NCBI RefSeq assembly: GCF_039535475.1
Contig: NZ_BAAAXG010000027.1
Coordinates: forward strand, 204,001 to 268,000
Length of the DNA: 64,000 nucleotides
From: Streptomyces showdoensis
GTDB taxonomy: Bacteria > Actinomycetota > Actinomycetes > Streptomycetales > Streptomycetaceae
Direction of reading: 5' to 3'
In this document: piece by piece, positions 37,425-46,236 of the stretch
Layout: every line of letters begins with the position of its first letter
Numbering within the stretch: position 1 is the stretch's first letter
The notes under the pieces: generated by a model
What the model saw: only the letters and a program-made list of their open reading frames with translations
Databases searched by the model: none
Told to the model about the DNA's origin: nothing
Translations under genes and position numbers: made by a program

Positions 37425-38642
37425 CTACCGCCCGCCACCGCCCGTCACGAGCAGCGGCGCCCCGCCCGGCGCGGAGGCGGGGCGGCCGTTCGCCGCCGGG
37501 ACGCCCCGCAGCGGCGAGTCGGGGACCGTCGGCAGCAGGCCGCGGGCCGCCAGCTCCGGGGTCACGCCCTCGCCGAACCAGTACGCCTCCTCCAGGTGCG
37601 GATAGCCCGACAGCACGAAGTGCTCGACGCCCAGGTCGTGGTACTCCTCGATCCGGTCGGCCACGTCCCTGTGGCTGCCCACCAGCGCCGTCCCGGCCCC
37701 GCCCCGTACCAGGCCCACGCCCGCCCACAGGTTCGGCGCGATCTCCAGCCGGTCCCGGTCGAGCGTGCCGCCGCCGTGCAGCGCCAGCATCCGCTGCTGG
37801 CCCACCGACTCGCTGCGGCCCAGCGCCGCCTGGGCCGTTGCCACCGTTTCCGGATCGAGGTCGGCGAGCAGCCGCTCGGCCGTCGCCCACGCCTCGCGCG
37901 AGGAGTCGCGGGAGATGGTGTGCAGCCGGATGCCGAAACGCACCTCGCGGCCCCGCGCCTCCGCGAGCCGCCGGATCCAGTCGATCTTCTCCTTCACCTG
38001 CCACGGCGGCTCGCCCCAGGTCAGATAGACGTCCGCGTGCTCGGCGGCGACCGGCCCGGCCGCCGCCGAGGAGCCGCCGAAGAAGATCTCCGGCAGCGGC
38101 TCCGGCGGCAGCGCGGTCAGCCCGCCCTCCACCTGGTAGTGGCCGCCCTCGAAGTCGTACGGCCGCCCGCCCCACACCCCGCGCACCACCCGCAGGAACT
38201 CGGCGGTCCGCTCGTAGCGCAGGTCGTGGTCGAGGAAGTCGCCGAAGCGCCGCTGCTCGGCCGAGTCGCCGCCGGTCACCACGTTGAGCAGCAGCCGGCC
38301 ACGGGTGATCCGCTGGTACGTGGCGGCCATCTGGGCGGCGAGCACGGGGGAGATCGCCCCCGGCCGGAACGCCACCAGGAACTTGAGGCGTTCGGTGTGC
38401 TGGGCGAGGGCGACGGTGGTCAGCCAGGCGTCCTCGCACCAGGTCCCGGTCGGCGTGAGGACCGCCTCGAAGCCCAGCCGCTCGGCCGCCTTGGCGATCT
38501 GCGCCAGATACTCGATGTCCGGGGCCCGCACCCCGCTCGCGGCGCGCGTGCGGCCGATGCCGCCGTCGCCGTACACGTGCCGGTCGACGAGGGTGCGGCC
38601 GTCGCCGCCGGTCGGCAGGAACCAGTGGAGGTGGACGGTCAT
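37425..38642 (-). CDS. ssuD: LLM-class FMNH2-dependent alkanesulfonate monooxygenase
   Basis: Luciferase-like monooxygenase that releases sulfite from alkanesulfonates, 405 residues. It has the family start HWFLPTGGDGR, TGTWCEDAW, RPGAISPVLAAQMAATYQ, NVVTGGDSAEQRRFGDFLDHDLRY (split around 117-140) and FVLSGYPHLEEAYWFGEGV near the C-terminus. A flavin reductase (SsuE-type) is not in the window. Part of a leftward operon behind a cysteine-containing leader peptide, so it is expected to rise in sulfur limitation. Confidence 0.93.
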   Translation of the reverse strand: MTVHLHWFLPTGGDGRTLVDRHVYGDGGIGRTRAASGVRAPDIEYLAQIAKAAERLGFEAVLTPTGTWCEDAWLTTVALAQHTERLKFLVAFRPGAISPVLAAQMAATYQRITRGRLLLNVVTGGDSAEQRRFGDFLDHDLRYERTAEFLRVVRGVWGGRPYDFEGGHYQVEGGLTALPPEPLPEIFFGGSSAAAGPVAAEHADVYLTWGEPPWQVKEKIDWIRRLAEARGREVRFGIRLHTISRDSSREAWATAERLLADLDPETVATAQAALGRSESVGQQRMLALHGGGTLDRDRLEIAPNLWAGVGLVRGGAGTALVGSHRDVADRIEEYHDLGVEHFVLSGYPHLEEAYWFGEGVTPELAARGLLPTVPDSPLRGVPAANGRPASAPGGAPLLVTGGGGR

Positions 38643-38766
38643 CGGGAGCTGCCCTTTCGGTAGCCGCGCCGGGTCGGCGGACGGCGGCGGGTGGTCGTCG
38701 AAGCGGGTGCCGACACGGTCGGCGAAGCGGTGGGGCAGCGGTCCGGAGGAACCGGCCGCTGCGCGG

Positions 38767-39387
38767 TCAGGCGGCCTGGGGTACGGGCACGCCCGCCCGC
38801 TCGCCGAGCTCGGCGAGCAGCCGGGTGCGCAGGGCGGCGAGCGCCGGGTCGGCGGGGGAGCGGGGCCGGCCGAGGGCGACCGGCACGTCGTACCCGATGC
38901 CGCCGTCCCGCATCACCAGCACCCGGTCGGCGAGGAGCAGCGCCTCGTCGACCTCGGAGGCGGCCAGGAGCACGGTGCGGCCGCGCCGCCGCGACGCCTC
39001 GCCCACCAGGCGCAGGGCCTTGACCCGGGCCGGAGCGTCGAGCCCCGCGAACGGCTCGTCGAGCAGCAGCAGATCGGACTCCCGCTCCACCGCCCCGGCC
39101 AGCGCGGCGCGTCGGGCGGGCCCCCGCCACACCCTCCGCCACGGCGCCGGGCGCGGCGCCTGGAGGACGACGGCGCGGCGCCGGGGTACGAGCACGGTGC
39201 CGCTGATCTCGCGGTCGAGCCCGGCGAGCGCCCGCAGCAGCGTCGACTTGCCGCAGCCGCTCCGCCCCACCAGTGCGGTGAACTCACCGGCCGGCAGGCT
39301 CAGATCGAGCCCGTCGAGCACGGTGCGCCCGTCGAAGGAGCGGGTCAGACCGCGGACGGTCACGGCCCGGGGAAGGTCGGTCGCCAT
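38767..39387 (-). pseudogene. ssuB: SsuB-like ABC ATPase remnant lacking the signature motif
   Basis: Sulfonate-importer ATPase with an internal loss, 206 residues where about 245 is normal. Walker [10 protein letters not shown] and Walker [13 protein letters not shown] are kept. After [15 protein letters not shown] the sequence jumps to [19 protein letters not shown], so some 35-40 residues including LSGGQ are missing. The H-loop histidine is also gone ([10 protein letters not shown]). The frame is open, so this is an in-frame deletion. No ssuA or ssuC is present nearby; the transporter is probably dead. Confidence 0.8.
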
Positions 39388-39466
39388 GGGCGGCAGCCTT
39401 TCGAAGGTGCGAACGCCGACCCCGCACCACCGGCGGAGGGAAGACGTCGGGAAGACGCGCCGCCGC

Positions 39467-39502
39467 CCGCGGACGCGCACCGCGCAGGCGCCACGTCCGC
39501 GG
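39467..39502 (-). promoter_or_regulatory. stem-loop between leader peptide and ssuB remnant
   Basis: Perfect nine-base inverted repeat CCGCGGACG and CGTCCGCGG with an 18-base loop in the 168-base leader between the cysteine peptide and the ssuB remnant. In attenuator-controlled operons such structures couple to ribosome stalling, but the alternative pairings were not computed here. Confidence 0.4.
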
Positions 39503-39555
39503 CCGTCACCGCGTCGGAAAGGCCCGAGGGGCCGCAGAAAGAGAAGGGGAGGGCG

Positions 39556-39639
39556 TCAGCGGCCGCGACAACACGCGGCGGAGGCCACCCGCAGCAGGTC
39601 GATGTGACCGCGCGTGGTGAGCAGGGCTGTACGCAACAT
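39556..39639 (-). CDS. cysteine-containing leader peptide upstream of the ssu operon
   Basis: Twenty-seven-residue peptide, start ATG 39639 and stop at 39556. It has the form seen upstream of actinobacterial sulfur genes: LLTTRGHIDLLRVASAACC, with a Cys-Cys pair five residues from the end. The ATG lies six bases after a good -10 box, so it is probably leaderless. Starved of cysteine, ribosomes would stall at Cys23-Cys24 and raise expression of the genes behind it (established for mycobacterial polycysteine leaders; inferred here). Confidence 0.85.
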   Translation of the reverse strand: MLRTALLTTRGHIDLLRVASAACCRGR

Positions 39640-39645
39640 GGCGCG

Positions 39646-39675
39646 AACGTAGCGAGCCGTCCCGTACCGGGTCAA
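39646..39675 (-). promoter_or_regulatory. promoter of the leader peptide-ssu operon
   Basis: On the minus strand TTGACC (39675-39670) and TACGTT (39651-39646) are spaced by 18 bases, close to consensus. Transcription would start about at the leader ATG, 39639-39640. Confidence 0.7.
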
Positions 39676-39730
39676 CGGTGTCTCGGAGCGTGGACGCGCG
39701 ATCCCGGCCCGTGAACGGCAGGATGACCCC

Positions 39731-40148
39731 ATGCCCTTCAGCACCACGGTCCTCAGCCTCACCACCGGCTCCACGGAGACCGTCACCGACCTCACCCGCC
39801 ACTGCGAGGACTTCCTCGCCCGCACCGCGCAGGGAGCCGACGGCCTCCTCAACCTCTTCGTCCCCCACGCGACCGCGGGCCTCGCCATCCTGGAGACCGG
39901 TGCCGGCAGCGACCACGACCTCCTCACCGCCCTCCACCACCTGCTCCCCGCCGACGACCGCTGGCAGCACCGCCACGGCTCCCCGGGCCACGGCCGCGAC
40001 CACGTCCTCCCCGCCCTGGTCCCCCCCGCACGCGACCGTGCCGGTCCTCGGCGGCCGCCTGGAGCTCGGCACCTGGCAGTCGATCTGCCTGGTGGACACC
40101 AACCGGGACAATCCCCAGCGGGAGGTCCGGCTGTCGTTCCTCGGGTAG
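39731..40148 (+). pseudogene. YjbQ/UPF0047 family protein, frameshifted as sequenced
   Basis: Secondary thiamine-phosphate synthase-like family (YjbQ, UPF0047), about 138 residues when one base is removed. From ATG 39731 the frame reads MPFSTTVLSL to LPALVPP. At the seven-C run 40021-40027 one extra C shifts it, and the expected end, LELGTWQSICLVDTNRDNP then VRLSFLG, lies in another frame stopping at 40148. Both halves match the family, including PHATAGLAILE and the H-rich RHGSPGHGRDH. Probably a sequence error. Confidence 0.8.
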
Positions 40149-40181
40149 CCGGCCGGCCTCGGACAGCCCGGCATCGGGCTC

Positions 40182-42551
40182 TCACCCGGCCGGGGTGATG
40201 GTCACCTTCACGTGCTTCATGATCGGCTGGTCGCTCTGGGTGCTGTAGTCGTCCAGCGCGCACAGCACGTTCATCTCGGGCATGTAGCCGGCCGCGCAGC
40301 CGCGCGGGATGTCGTACGGGATGGCGAGATAGCCCTTGAGGTAGCGCTCGCTCCCGTCCCGGGCGGTGCTGGTGATGTCGACCGGGCCGAGGTCGGCGAT
40401 GCCGCGCTCGCGCATGTCCGCCCGGTTCATGAAGACCAGCGTGCGCAGGTTCCTGATGCCGCGGTACCGGTCGTTGCCGGAGTAGATCGTGGTGTTCCAC
40501 TGGTCGTGCGAGCGCATCGTGCCCAGCGCCAGGGTGCCGGGGGCGGGCACCACGTCCGGCAGGGCGGCGGCGGAGAACTCGGCGCGTCCGGAAGGGGTCA
40601 GGAAGACCAGCTCGCGGGCGGGCTGCCGGATGCGGAAGCCGAGCGGCAGCCGCACCCGCCGGTTGAAGTCCTCGAAGCCGTCGAGCGCGCGGGCCATCGT
40701 GTCCCGGATGCGGTCGTAGTCCTCGACGTACCACTCCCACGGGGTGGCGCTGTCGGGGAGCGCGGCGCGGGCCATGCCGGCGATGATGGCCGGTTCGGAG
40801 AGCAGGTGCGGCGACGCGGGCTTCTTCATGCCGATCGAGAGGTGCACCATGCTCATCGAGTCCTCGACCGAGGTGGACTGGACGCCCTTGCGCTGGTGGT
40901 CCTTCTCGGTCCGGCCGAGGCAGGGCAGGATCAACGCCCGCCGCCCGTGCACGACATGGCTGCGGTTCAGCTTGGTGCTCACCTGCACGGTGAGCTCGCA
41001 GGCCCGCAAGGCCTCGTACGTGTACGGGGTGTCGGGCGCGGCCAGGGCGAAGTTGCCGCCCATGCCGACGAAGACCCGCACGTCGCCGCGGTGCATCGCC
41101 TTGATGGTGCGCACGGTGTCCAGGCCGTGGTCCCGGGGCGGGTCGATCGCGCAGGCCTCGGCGAGCCGGTCCAGGAACTCCTCGCTCGGACGGTGGTCGA
41201 TGCCGCAGGTGCGGTTGCCCTGCACGTTGCTGTGCCCGCGCACGGGGGAGGGGCCCGCGCCCTCCCGGCCGAGGTTGCCGCGGAGCAGCAGCAGGTTGAC
41301 GATCTCCCGCACCGTGTCGACGCCGTGCTCGTGCTGGGTGACGCCGAGGCACCAGCTGACGATGGAGCGGTCGGCCTCGCCGTACACCCTGGCGGCCTTC
41401 AGGATGTCGGCCCGGCTCAGACCGGACTGGGTCTCCAGCTCCTCCCAGGGCGTGGCCTCGCACAGCGCGCGGTACTCCTCGAAGCCGGCGGTGTACCGCT
41501 CGATGAACTCCCGGTCCAGGGCCTTCGGGTCCGTGACCGACTGCTCCAGGACCGCCTTCGCCATGCCGCGCAGGAGCGCCATGTCGCCGCCGATGCGCGG
41601 CTGGAGGTCGAGGGTGCCGGTCCGGGTCGAGCGGAAGGTGGCCATGTCCTTGAAGTCGTGCGGGATGATCGTCCGCGTCGCGGCCGCCTCGACGAGCGGG
41701 TTGACGTGCACGATCTGCGCGCCCCGGTGGTACGCCTCGGCGAGGGCGGTCAGCATCCGGGGCGCGTTGGAGGCCGCGTTGACCCCCAGGATGAACAGCG
41801 CGTCGGCGCTCTCCCAGTCCTTCAGGTCGACGGTGCCCTTGCCGGTGCCCAGGGAGGCCTGCAGCGCCCGGCCGCTGGCCTCGTGGCACATGTTCGAGCA
41901 GTCGGGCAGGTTGTTCGTGCCGAGCTCGCGGGCCATCAGCTGGTAGAGGAAGGTGGCCTCGTTGCCGAGCCGGCCCGAGGTGTAGAAGGAGGCCCGGTTC
42001 GGGTCGTCGAGCGCGCGCAGGGCACCGCCGACGAGCGCGAAGGCGTCCTTCCAGGTGATGGGGACGTAGTGGTCCGACTCCGGGTCGTAGACCATCGGCT
42101 CGGTCAGCCGGCCCTGGTTCTCCAGGTCGTAGTCGGTCCATCCGGCCAGCTCGGTCACCGTGTGGGCGGCGAAGAACGCGCGGTCCACCCGCTTCCGGGT
42201 CATCTCCCAGGTGACGTGCTTGATGCCGTTCTCGCAGATGTCGAGGTGCAGCCCCTTGGTGTCGTCCGGCCAGGCGCAGCCCGGGCAGTCGAAGCCGGTG
42301 TTCTCGTGGTTCATCTTCATGATCGCCCGGGGCCCGTCCAAGGGGAGGGCTCCCTCGCGCACCATGAACCGGGTCACGCTGTCCGCCGCGCCCCAGCCCG
42401 CGGCGGGGTGGTGGTAGGGGCGGAACTCCGGCTTCCCCTCGGGGACGGGTCCCACGCGGGGTTCGAGGGACTCCCGCGCTTCCGGGGATCGCTTCGATGC
42501 GGGGGATCCCTCGGGTTCCGGGGATCGCCGCTCGCCCTTGTCGACGCTCAT
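40182..42551 (-). CDS. FdhF/YdeP-family molybdopterin oxidoreductase
   Basis: Mo-bis-MGD enzyme of the YdeP group, 789 residues from ATG 42551. N-terminal cysteines Cys89 and Cys92 (CPGCAWPD) and Cys106 (DICENG) recall the family's cluster site. It has GRLGNEATFL, NMCHEASGRAL with the likely metal-ligand Cys, GANAAS-like LGVNAASNAP and a C-terminal MopB domain. Related proteins are linked to formate or acid resistance, but substrates are not proven. No fdhD is visible nearby. A low-complexity, charge-repeat N-terminus (SPEPEGSPASKRSPEARES) precedes the domain. Confidence 0.88.
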   Translation of the reverse strand: MSVDKGERRSPEPEGSPASKRSPEARESLEPRVGPVPEGKPEFRPYHHPAAGWGAADSVTRFMVREGALPLDGPRAIMKMNHENTGFDCPGCAWPDDTKGLHLDICENGIKHVTWEMTRKRVDRAFFAAHTVTELAGWTDYDLENQGRLTEPMVYDPESDHYVPITWKDAFALVGGALRALDDPNRASFYTSGRLGNEATFLYQLMARELGTNNLPDCSNMCHEASGRALQASLGTGKGTVDLKDWESADALFILGVNAASNAPRMLTALAEAYHRGAQIVHVNPLVEAAATRTIIPHDFKDMATFRSTRTGTLDLQPRIGGDMALLRGMAKAVLEQSVTDPKALDREFIERYTAGFEEYRALCEATPWEELETQSGLSRADILKAARVYGEADRSIVSWCLGVTQHEHGVDTVREIVNLLLLRGNLGREGAGPSPVRGHSNVQGNRTCGIDHRPSEEFLDRLAEACAIDPPRDHGLDTVRTIKAMHRGDVRVFVGMGGNFALAAPDTPYTYEALRACELTVQVSTKLNRSHVVHGRRALILPCLGRTEKDHQRKGVQSTSVEDSMSMVHLSIGMKKPASPHLLSEPAIIAGMARAALPDSATPWEWYVEDYDRIRDTMARALDGFEDFNRRVRLPLGFRIRQPARELVFLTPSGRAEFSAAALPDVVPAPGTLALGTMRSHDQWNTTIYSGNDRYRGIRNLRTLVFMNRADMRERGIADLGPVDITSTARDGSERYLKGYLAIPYDIPRGCAAGYMPEMNVLCALDDYSTQSDQPIMKHVKVTITPAG

Positions 42552-42677
42552 GACTCTCACCCTTACCGGGGCAGCGGGGGACGCGACTGCGCTCTCGGGC
42601 AGGCTATGTCCGCTCGGGTACCGCCGCCATCCGAGTCCCGCACGGCGGCGGACCCACCCGGGGGGCGCCTCGTCGCC

Positions 42678-42705
42678 TCCCGTCCGGCCTGGCCAGGCCG
42701 GACGG
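42678..42705. promoter_or_regulatory. 28-base perfect palindrome upstream of corA
   Basis: Two 14-base arms, CCCGTCCGGCCTGG and its exact complement, meet without a loop. It lies between the divergent fdhF-like and corA genes (42 bases before the corA GTG). Such a contiguous palindrome is a plausible operator; as an RNA hairpin its zero loop is poor. Confidence 0.55.
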
Positions 42706-42747
42706 GCCGCTGACAGACTGGCCGGCGATCTGCCGAAGGAGCACCTC

Positions 42748-43836
42748 GTGTCGATGATCCACCGTCTGCGCAGCGCGGTCCGCCGGACGTACCGGCGTGC
42801 CGTGGACCTCAGCCACCCGGCGCGCTCGCCGCTCGGCAGCGCGGTCGTCAACTGCGTGGTCTACCGGGACGGGGTGCGGCAGCCCGCCGTCCGGTCGGCC
42901 GAGGAGGCCGTGCGGCGCGTCCGCAGGGCGGACGACGGGTTCGTGTGGATCGGGCTGCACGAGCCGGAGGAGAAGGAGTTCGCGGGGCTGGCCGAGCTGT
43001 TCGGGCTGCATCCGCTCGCGGTGGAGGACGCCGTCCACGCCCACCAGCGGCCGAAGCTGGAGCAGTACGACGACGTGCTGTTCGCCGTCTTCAAGACGGT
43101 GCGGTACGTGGAGCACGACGAGCTCACCGCGACCAGCGAGGTGGTGGACACCGGCGAGCTGATGGCCTTCATAGGGCCCGGCTTCGTCATCACCATCCGC
43201 CACGGGGGACACGGCTCGCTCGGCCCGCTCCGCGAGGTGCTGGAGTCGGTGCCCGAGCAGCTCGCGAAGGGGCCCTCGGCCGTCCTGCACGCCATCGCGG
43301 ACCACGTCGTCGACGACTACCTCGCCGTCGTCGAAGCCGTGCAGGACGACCTGGACGCGATCGAGACGGCGGTCTTCTCCGAGCAGGGGCACCGCGGCGA
43401 CGTCGGCCGCATCTACCAGCTCAAGCGCGAGCTCCTGGAGCTCAAGCGGGCCGTGACGCCGCTGGGCAGGCCGCTGCAGCGGCTGGCGACCGAGCCGGTG
43501 CCGGTCGTCGCGCCCGAGATCCGCGCGTACTTCCGCGACGTCGCCGACCACCTGGCGCGGGTCACCGAACAGGTCGCCTCGTACGACGCCCTGCTCGACT
43601 CGATCCTCCAGGCCCACCTCGCGCAGGTGACCGTCGCCCAGAACGAGGACATGCGCAAGATCACCGCCTGGGCCGCGATCATCGCGGTCCCGACGATGGT
43701 CTGCGGCGTCTACGGGATGAACTTCGACCACATGCCCGAGCTGCGCTGGACCTACGGCTATCCCGTGGTCCTCGGCGTCATGGCCGTCGCCTGCTTCGTC
43801 ATCCACCGGGGCTTCCGCCGCAACGGCTGGCTCTGA
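42748..43836 (+). CDS. corA: CorA-family magnesium/divalent cation transporter
   Basis: CorA-type channel, 362 residues from GTG 42748 (AAGGAG upstream; open frame further back). The large cytoplasmic alpha-beta part is followed by two TM helices near 300-322 and 336-356, separated by the pore loop GMN (323-325) and MPEL. The signature YGMNFDHMPEL is intact. It imports Mg2+ or other divalent metals. Its neighbour is divergent and unrelated. Confidence 0.95.
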   Translation: MSMIHRLRSAVRRTYRRAVDLSHPARSPLGSAVVNCVVYRDGVRQPAVRSAEEAVRRVRRADDGFVWIGLHEPEEKEFAGLAELFGLHPLAVEDAVHAHQRPKLEQYDDVLFAVFKTVRYVEHDELTATSEVVDTGELMAFIGPGFVITIRHGGHGSLGPLREVLESVPEQLAKGPSAVLHAIADHVVDDYLAVVEAVQDDLDAIETAVFSEQGHRGDVGRIYQLKRELLELKRAVTPLGRPLQRLATEPVPVVAPEIRAYFRDVADHLARVTEQVASYDALLDSILQAHLAQVTVAQNEDMRKITAWAAIIAVPTMVCGVYGMNFDHMPELRWTYGYPVVLGVMAVACFVIHRGFRRNGWL

Positions 43837-44008
43837 CCCTCCGCCGGACCGGCCGCACACCTGGGGGCACGGGCGGGACCACGTCCCTTCGGGGCATCCG
43901 GCACCCGTTCTCCGCGTGGCGCCGGACCCTTTCGCCGGGCTTCGGGATAGGAGTGGTCGCCGTCGGCGGTCGGCGGTGATCGCCCTGCTTCGGAAAGGCG
44001 GGAGTCCG

Positions 44009-44494
44009 GTGGCCGTCAAGCCCGTTCCCGAGGGACGTCCGCGCGTCACGCCGTACCTCTGCGTCGACGGAGCCGCCGCGGCGATCGACTTCTACGTCGC
44101 CGTGCTCGGCGCGACCGAGCGGACGCGGATGCCGGCGCCCGACGGCAGGATCGGCCACGCCGAGCTGGAGCTCGGCGACTCGGTCCTCATGCTCGCCGAC
44201 GAGTACCCCGAGATGGGCTTCCGCTCGCCGAAGGCGGTGGGCGGGACGCCCATCACCCTCCACGTGTACGTCGAGGACGTCGACCAGGTCTTCGCCCGGG
44301 CCCTGGCCCGGGGCGCGAAGGAGCTGTCGCCGGTCAAGGACGAGTTCTACGGCGACCGCACCGGGCAGCTGGAGGACCCGTTCGGCCACCGCTGGAACCT
44401 CGCCACGCACGTCGAGGACGTCCCGGAGGAGGAGATGGAGAAGCGGGCCCAGGCGGCCCTGCGCTCCATGGAGCCCGCCCCCGACGGCGACTGA
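44009..44494 (+). CDS. VOC/glyoxalase-fold (PhnB-like) protein
   Basis: Glyoxalase-superfamily protein, 161 residues from GTG 44009 (GGCGGGAG upstream). It begins VTPYLCVDGAAAAIDFYVAVLGATER, has GHAELELGDSVLMLADEYPEMG, and ends in YGDRTGQLEDPFGHRWNLATHVEDV with the conserved Asp-Pro-Phe-Gly. This matches the PhnB-like group; enzymatic role unknown. The 44495-44618 gap holds nothing I can name. Confidence 0.9.
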   Translation: MAVKPVPEGRPRVTPYLCVDGAAAAIDFYVAVLGATERTRMPAPDGRIGHAELELGDSVLMLADEYPEMGFRSPKAVGGTPITLHVYVEDVDQVFARALARGAKELSPVKDEFYGDRTGQLEDPFGHRWNLATHVEDVPEEEMEKRAQAALRSMEPAPDGD

Positions 44495-44618
44495 AGCCCG
44501 CCGCCGGCCGCTCCCCGCATCCGCGGACCCGCTCCGCGCCGAACCATCGGCACAAGGGCGTGCGCGGCCCGGACCCGGCCGCGACCACGCCACGAACCCC
44601 GGTGGAACGGATCAGCGC

Positions 44619-46232
44619 ATGGACACTCCCAACCCCTCCGAGGGCGCCCTCTGCCTGGTCACCGGCGCGAGCGGGTACATCGGCGGGCGGCTCGTGCCGG
44701 AGCTGCTCGACCGGGGGTACCGGGTGCGGTGCGTCGCCCGGCATCCGGAGAAGCTGCGGGACTTCCCCTGGGCCGGGCGGGTGGAGATCGTACGCGGGGA
44801 CGTCACCGACGCCGTGAGCCTGCGGGCGGCCCTCGACGGCGTCGAGATCGGCTACTACCTCGTCCACTCGATGGCCTCGACGGCGCGCTTCGAGGAAGCC
44901 GACCGGCTCGCCGCCCGCACCTTCGCCACCGAGGCCCGGGCGGCCGGCCTGCGCCGCATCGTCTACCTGGGCGGCCTCGCCCCGCGCGGCGTACCGGACG
45001 CGTCCCTCTCGCCGCACATGCGGTCCCGCACCGAGGTCGGGCGCATCCTGCTCGCCTCGGGCGTCCCCACCACGGTCCTGCGGGCCGCCGTCGTCATCGG
45101 CTCCGGCTCGGCCTCCTTCGAGATGCTGCGCTACCTGACCGAACGGCTGCCCGTCATGGTCACGCCGAGCTGGGTCGGCAGCCGCGTACAGCCCATCGCG
45201 GTCCGCGACGTGCTCCGCTACCTCGCGGGCAGCGCCGCCATGCCCCCGGACGTCAGCAGGACCTTCGACATCGCGGGCCCCGACGTGCTCACCTACCGGG
45301 AGATGATGGTGCGGTACGCGCAGGTCGCCGGACTGCGCAAGCGCCTCATCGTCTCCGTGCCGATGCTCACGCCCCGGCTCTCCAGCCACTGGATCGGACT
45401 GGTCACCCCGGTCCCCGCCGCCCTGGCCCGGCCGCTCGCCGAATCGCTCCGGCACGAGGTCGTCCGCACCGAGGACGACATCACCCGCTACGTCCCCGAC
45501 GGCCCGGGGGAGCCCCGCACCTTCGACGAGTCGCTGCGGCTCGCCCTGCGCCGGGTCCGGGACGCCCGGGTCACCACCCGCTGGTCCTCCGCCGCCACGC
45601 CCGGCGCGCCGAGCGACCCGCTGCCGACCGACCCCGACTGGGCCGGCGGCAGCCTGTACACCGACGAACGCTCGCGCGCCGTCGACGCGAGCCCGGAGGC
45701 GCTGTGGCGGGTCATCGAGGGCGTCGGCGGCGAGAACGGCTGGTACTCGTTCCCCCTCGCCTGGGCGGTCCGGGGCTGGGCCGACCGGCTCGTCGGGGGC
45801 GTGGGACTGCGCCGGGGCCGCCGGGACGCCGAACGGCTCCGGGCGGGTGACGCGCTGGACTTCTGGCGGGTGGAGGAGATCGACCGCGGCCGCCTGCTCC
45901 GCCTCCGCGCCGAGATGCGCCTGCCCGGTCTCGCCTGGCTGGAAATGGGCGTCGACCGCGACGAACGGGGCCGCACCGCGTACCGCCAGCGGGCGCTCTT
46001 CCACCCCCGGGGCCTCGCCGGGCAGGCGTACTGGTGGAGCGTGGCCCCCTTCCACGCCGTGGTCTTCGGCGGCATGGCCCGGAACATCGCCCGGACCGCC
46101 GAGGCGGAGGCCGTCGCCCGGACCGCCGAGGGCGGGGCCGAGGGCGGGGCCGAGGGCGGGGCCGAGGGCGGGCGAGGGTCCGGGGAAGGGAACGGCACCC
46201 CGGACCCGCGCCCGCCGGACCCGCGCCCGTGA
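44619..46232 (+). CDS. SDR-fold NAD(P)-binding protein fused to DUF2867
   Basis: NAD(P)-binding Rossmann protein with a C-terminal DUF2867 domain, 537 residues. GASGYIGG is at 17-24; the domain ends near 300. DUF2867 (about 345-505) contains WRVIEGVGGENGWYS and HPRGLAGQAYWWSVAPFHAVVF. The last 35 residues are a repeated EGGA tract from a 12-base DNA repeat, then prolines. Members are probably small-molecule oxidoreductases, but substrates are unknown. The convergent STAND gene ends four bases away. Confidence 0.85.
   Translation: MDTPNPSEGALCLVTGASGYIGGRLVPELLDRGYRVRCVARHPEKLRDFPWAGRVEIVRGDVTDAVSLRAALDGVEIGYYLVHSMASTARFEEADRLAARTFATEARAAGLRRIVYLGGLAPRGVPDASLSPHMRSRTEVGRILLASGVPTTVLRAAVVIGSGSASFEMLRYLTERLPVMVTPSWVGSRVQPIAVRDVLRYLAGSAAMPPDVSRTFDIAGPDVLTYREMMVRYAQVAGLRKRLIVSVPMLTPRLSSHWIGLVTPVPAALARPLAESLRHEVVRTEDDITRYVPDGPGEPRTFDESLRLALRRVRDARVTTRWSSAATPGAPSDPLPTDPDWAGGSLYTDERSRAVDASPEALWRVIEGVGGENGWYSFPLAWAVRGWADRLVGGVGLRRGRRDAERLRAGDALDFWRVEEIDRGRLLRLRAEMRLPGLAWLEMGVDRDERGRTAYRQRALFHPRGLAGQAYWWSVAPFHAVVFGGMARNIARTAEAEAVARTAEGGAEGGAEGGAEGGRGSGEGNGTPDPRPPDPRP
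46128..46172 (+). repeat. 12-base in-frame tandem repeat
   Basis: Three full units of GAGGGCGGGGCC and most of a fourth lie at the 3' end of the DUF2867 gene and encode EGGA repeats in its tail. Copy number can change by slippage without shifting the frame. Confidence 0.85.
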
Positions 46233-46236
46233 CCGC

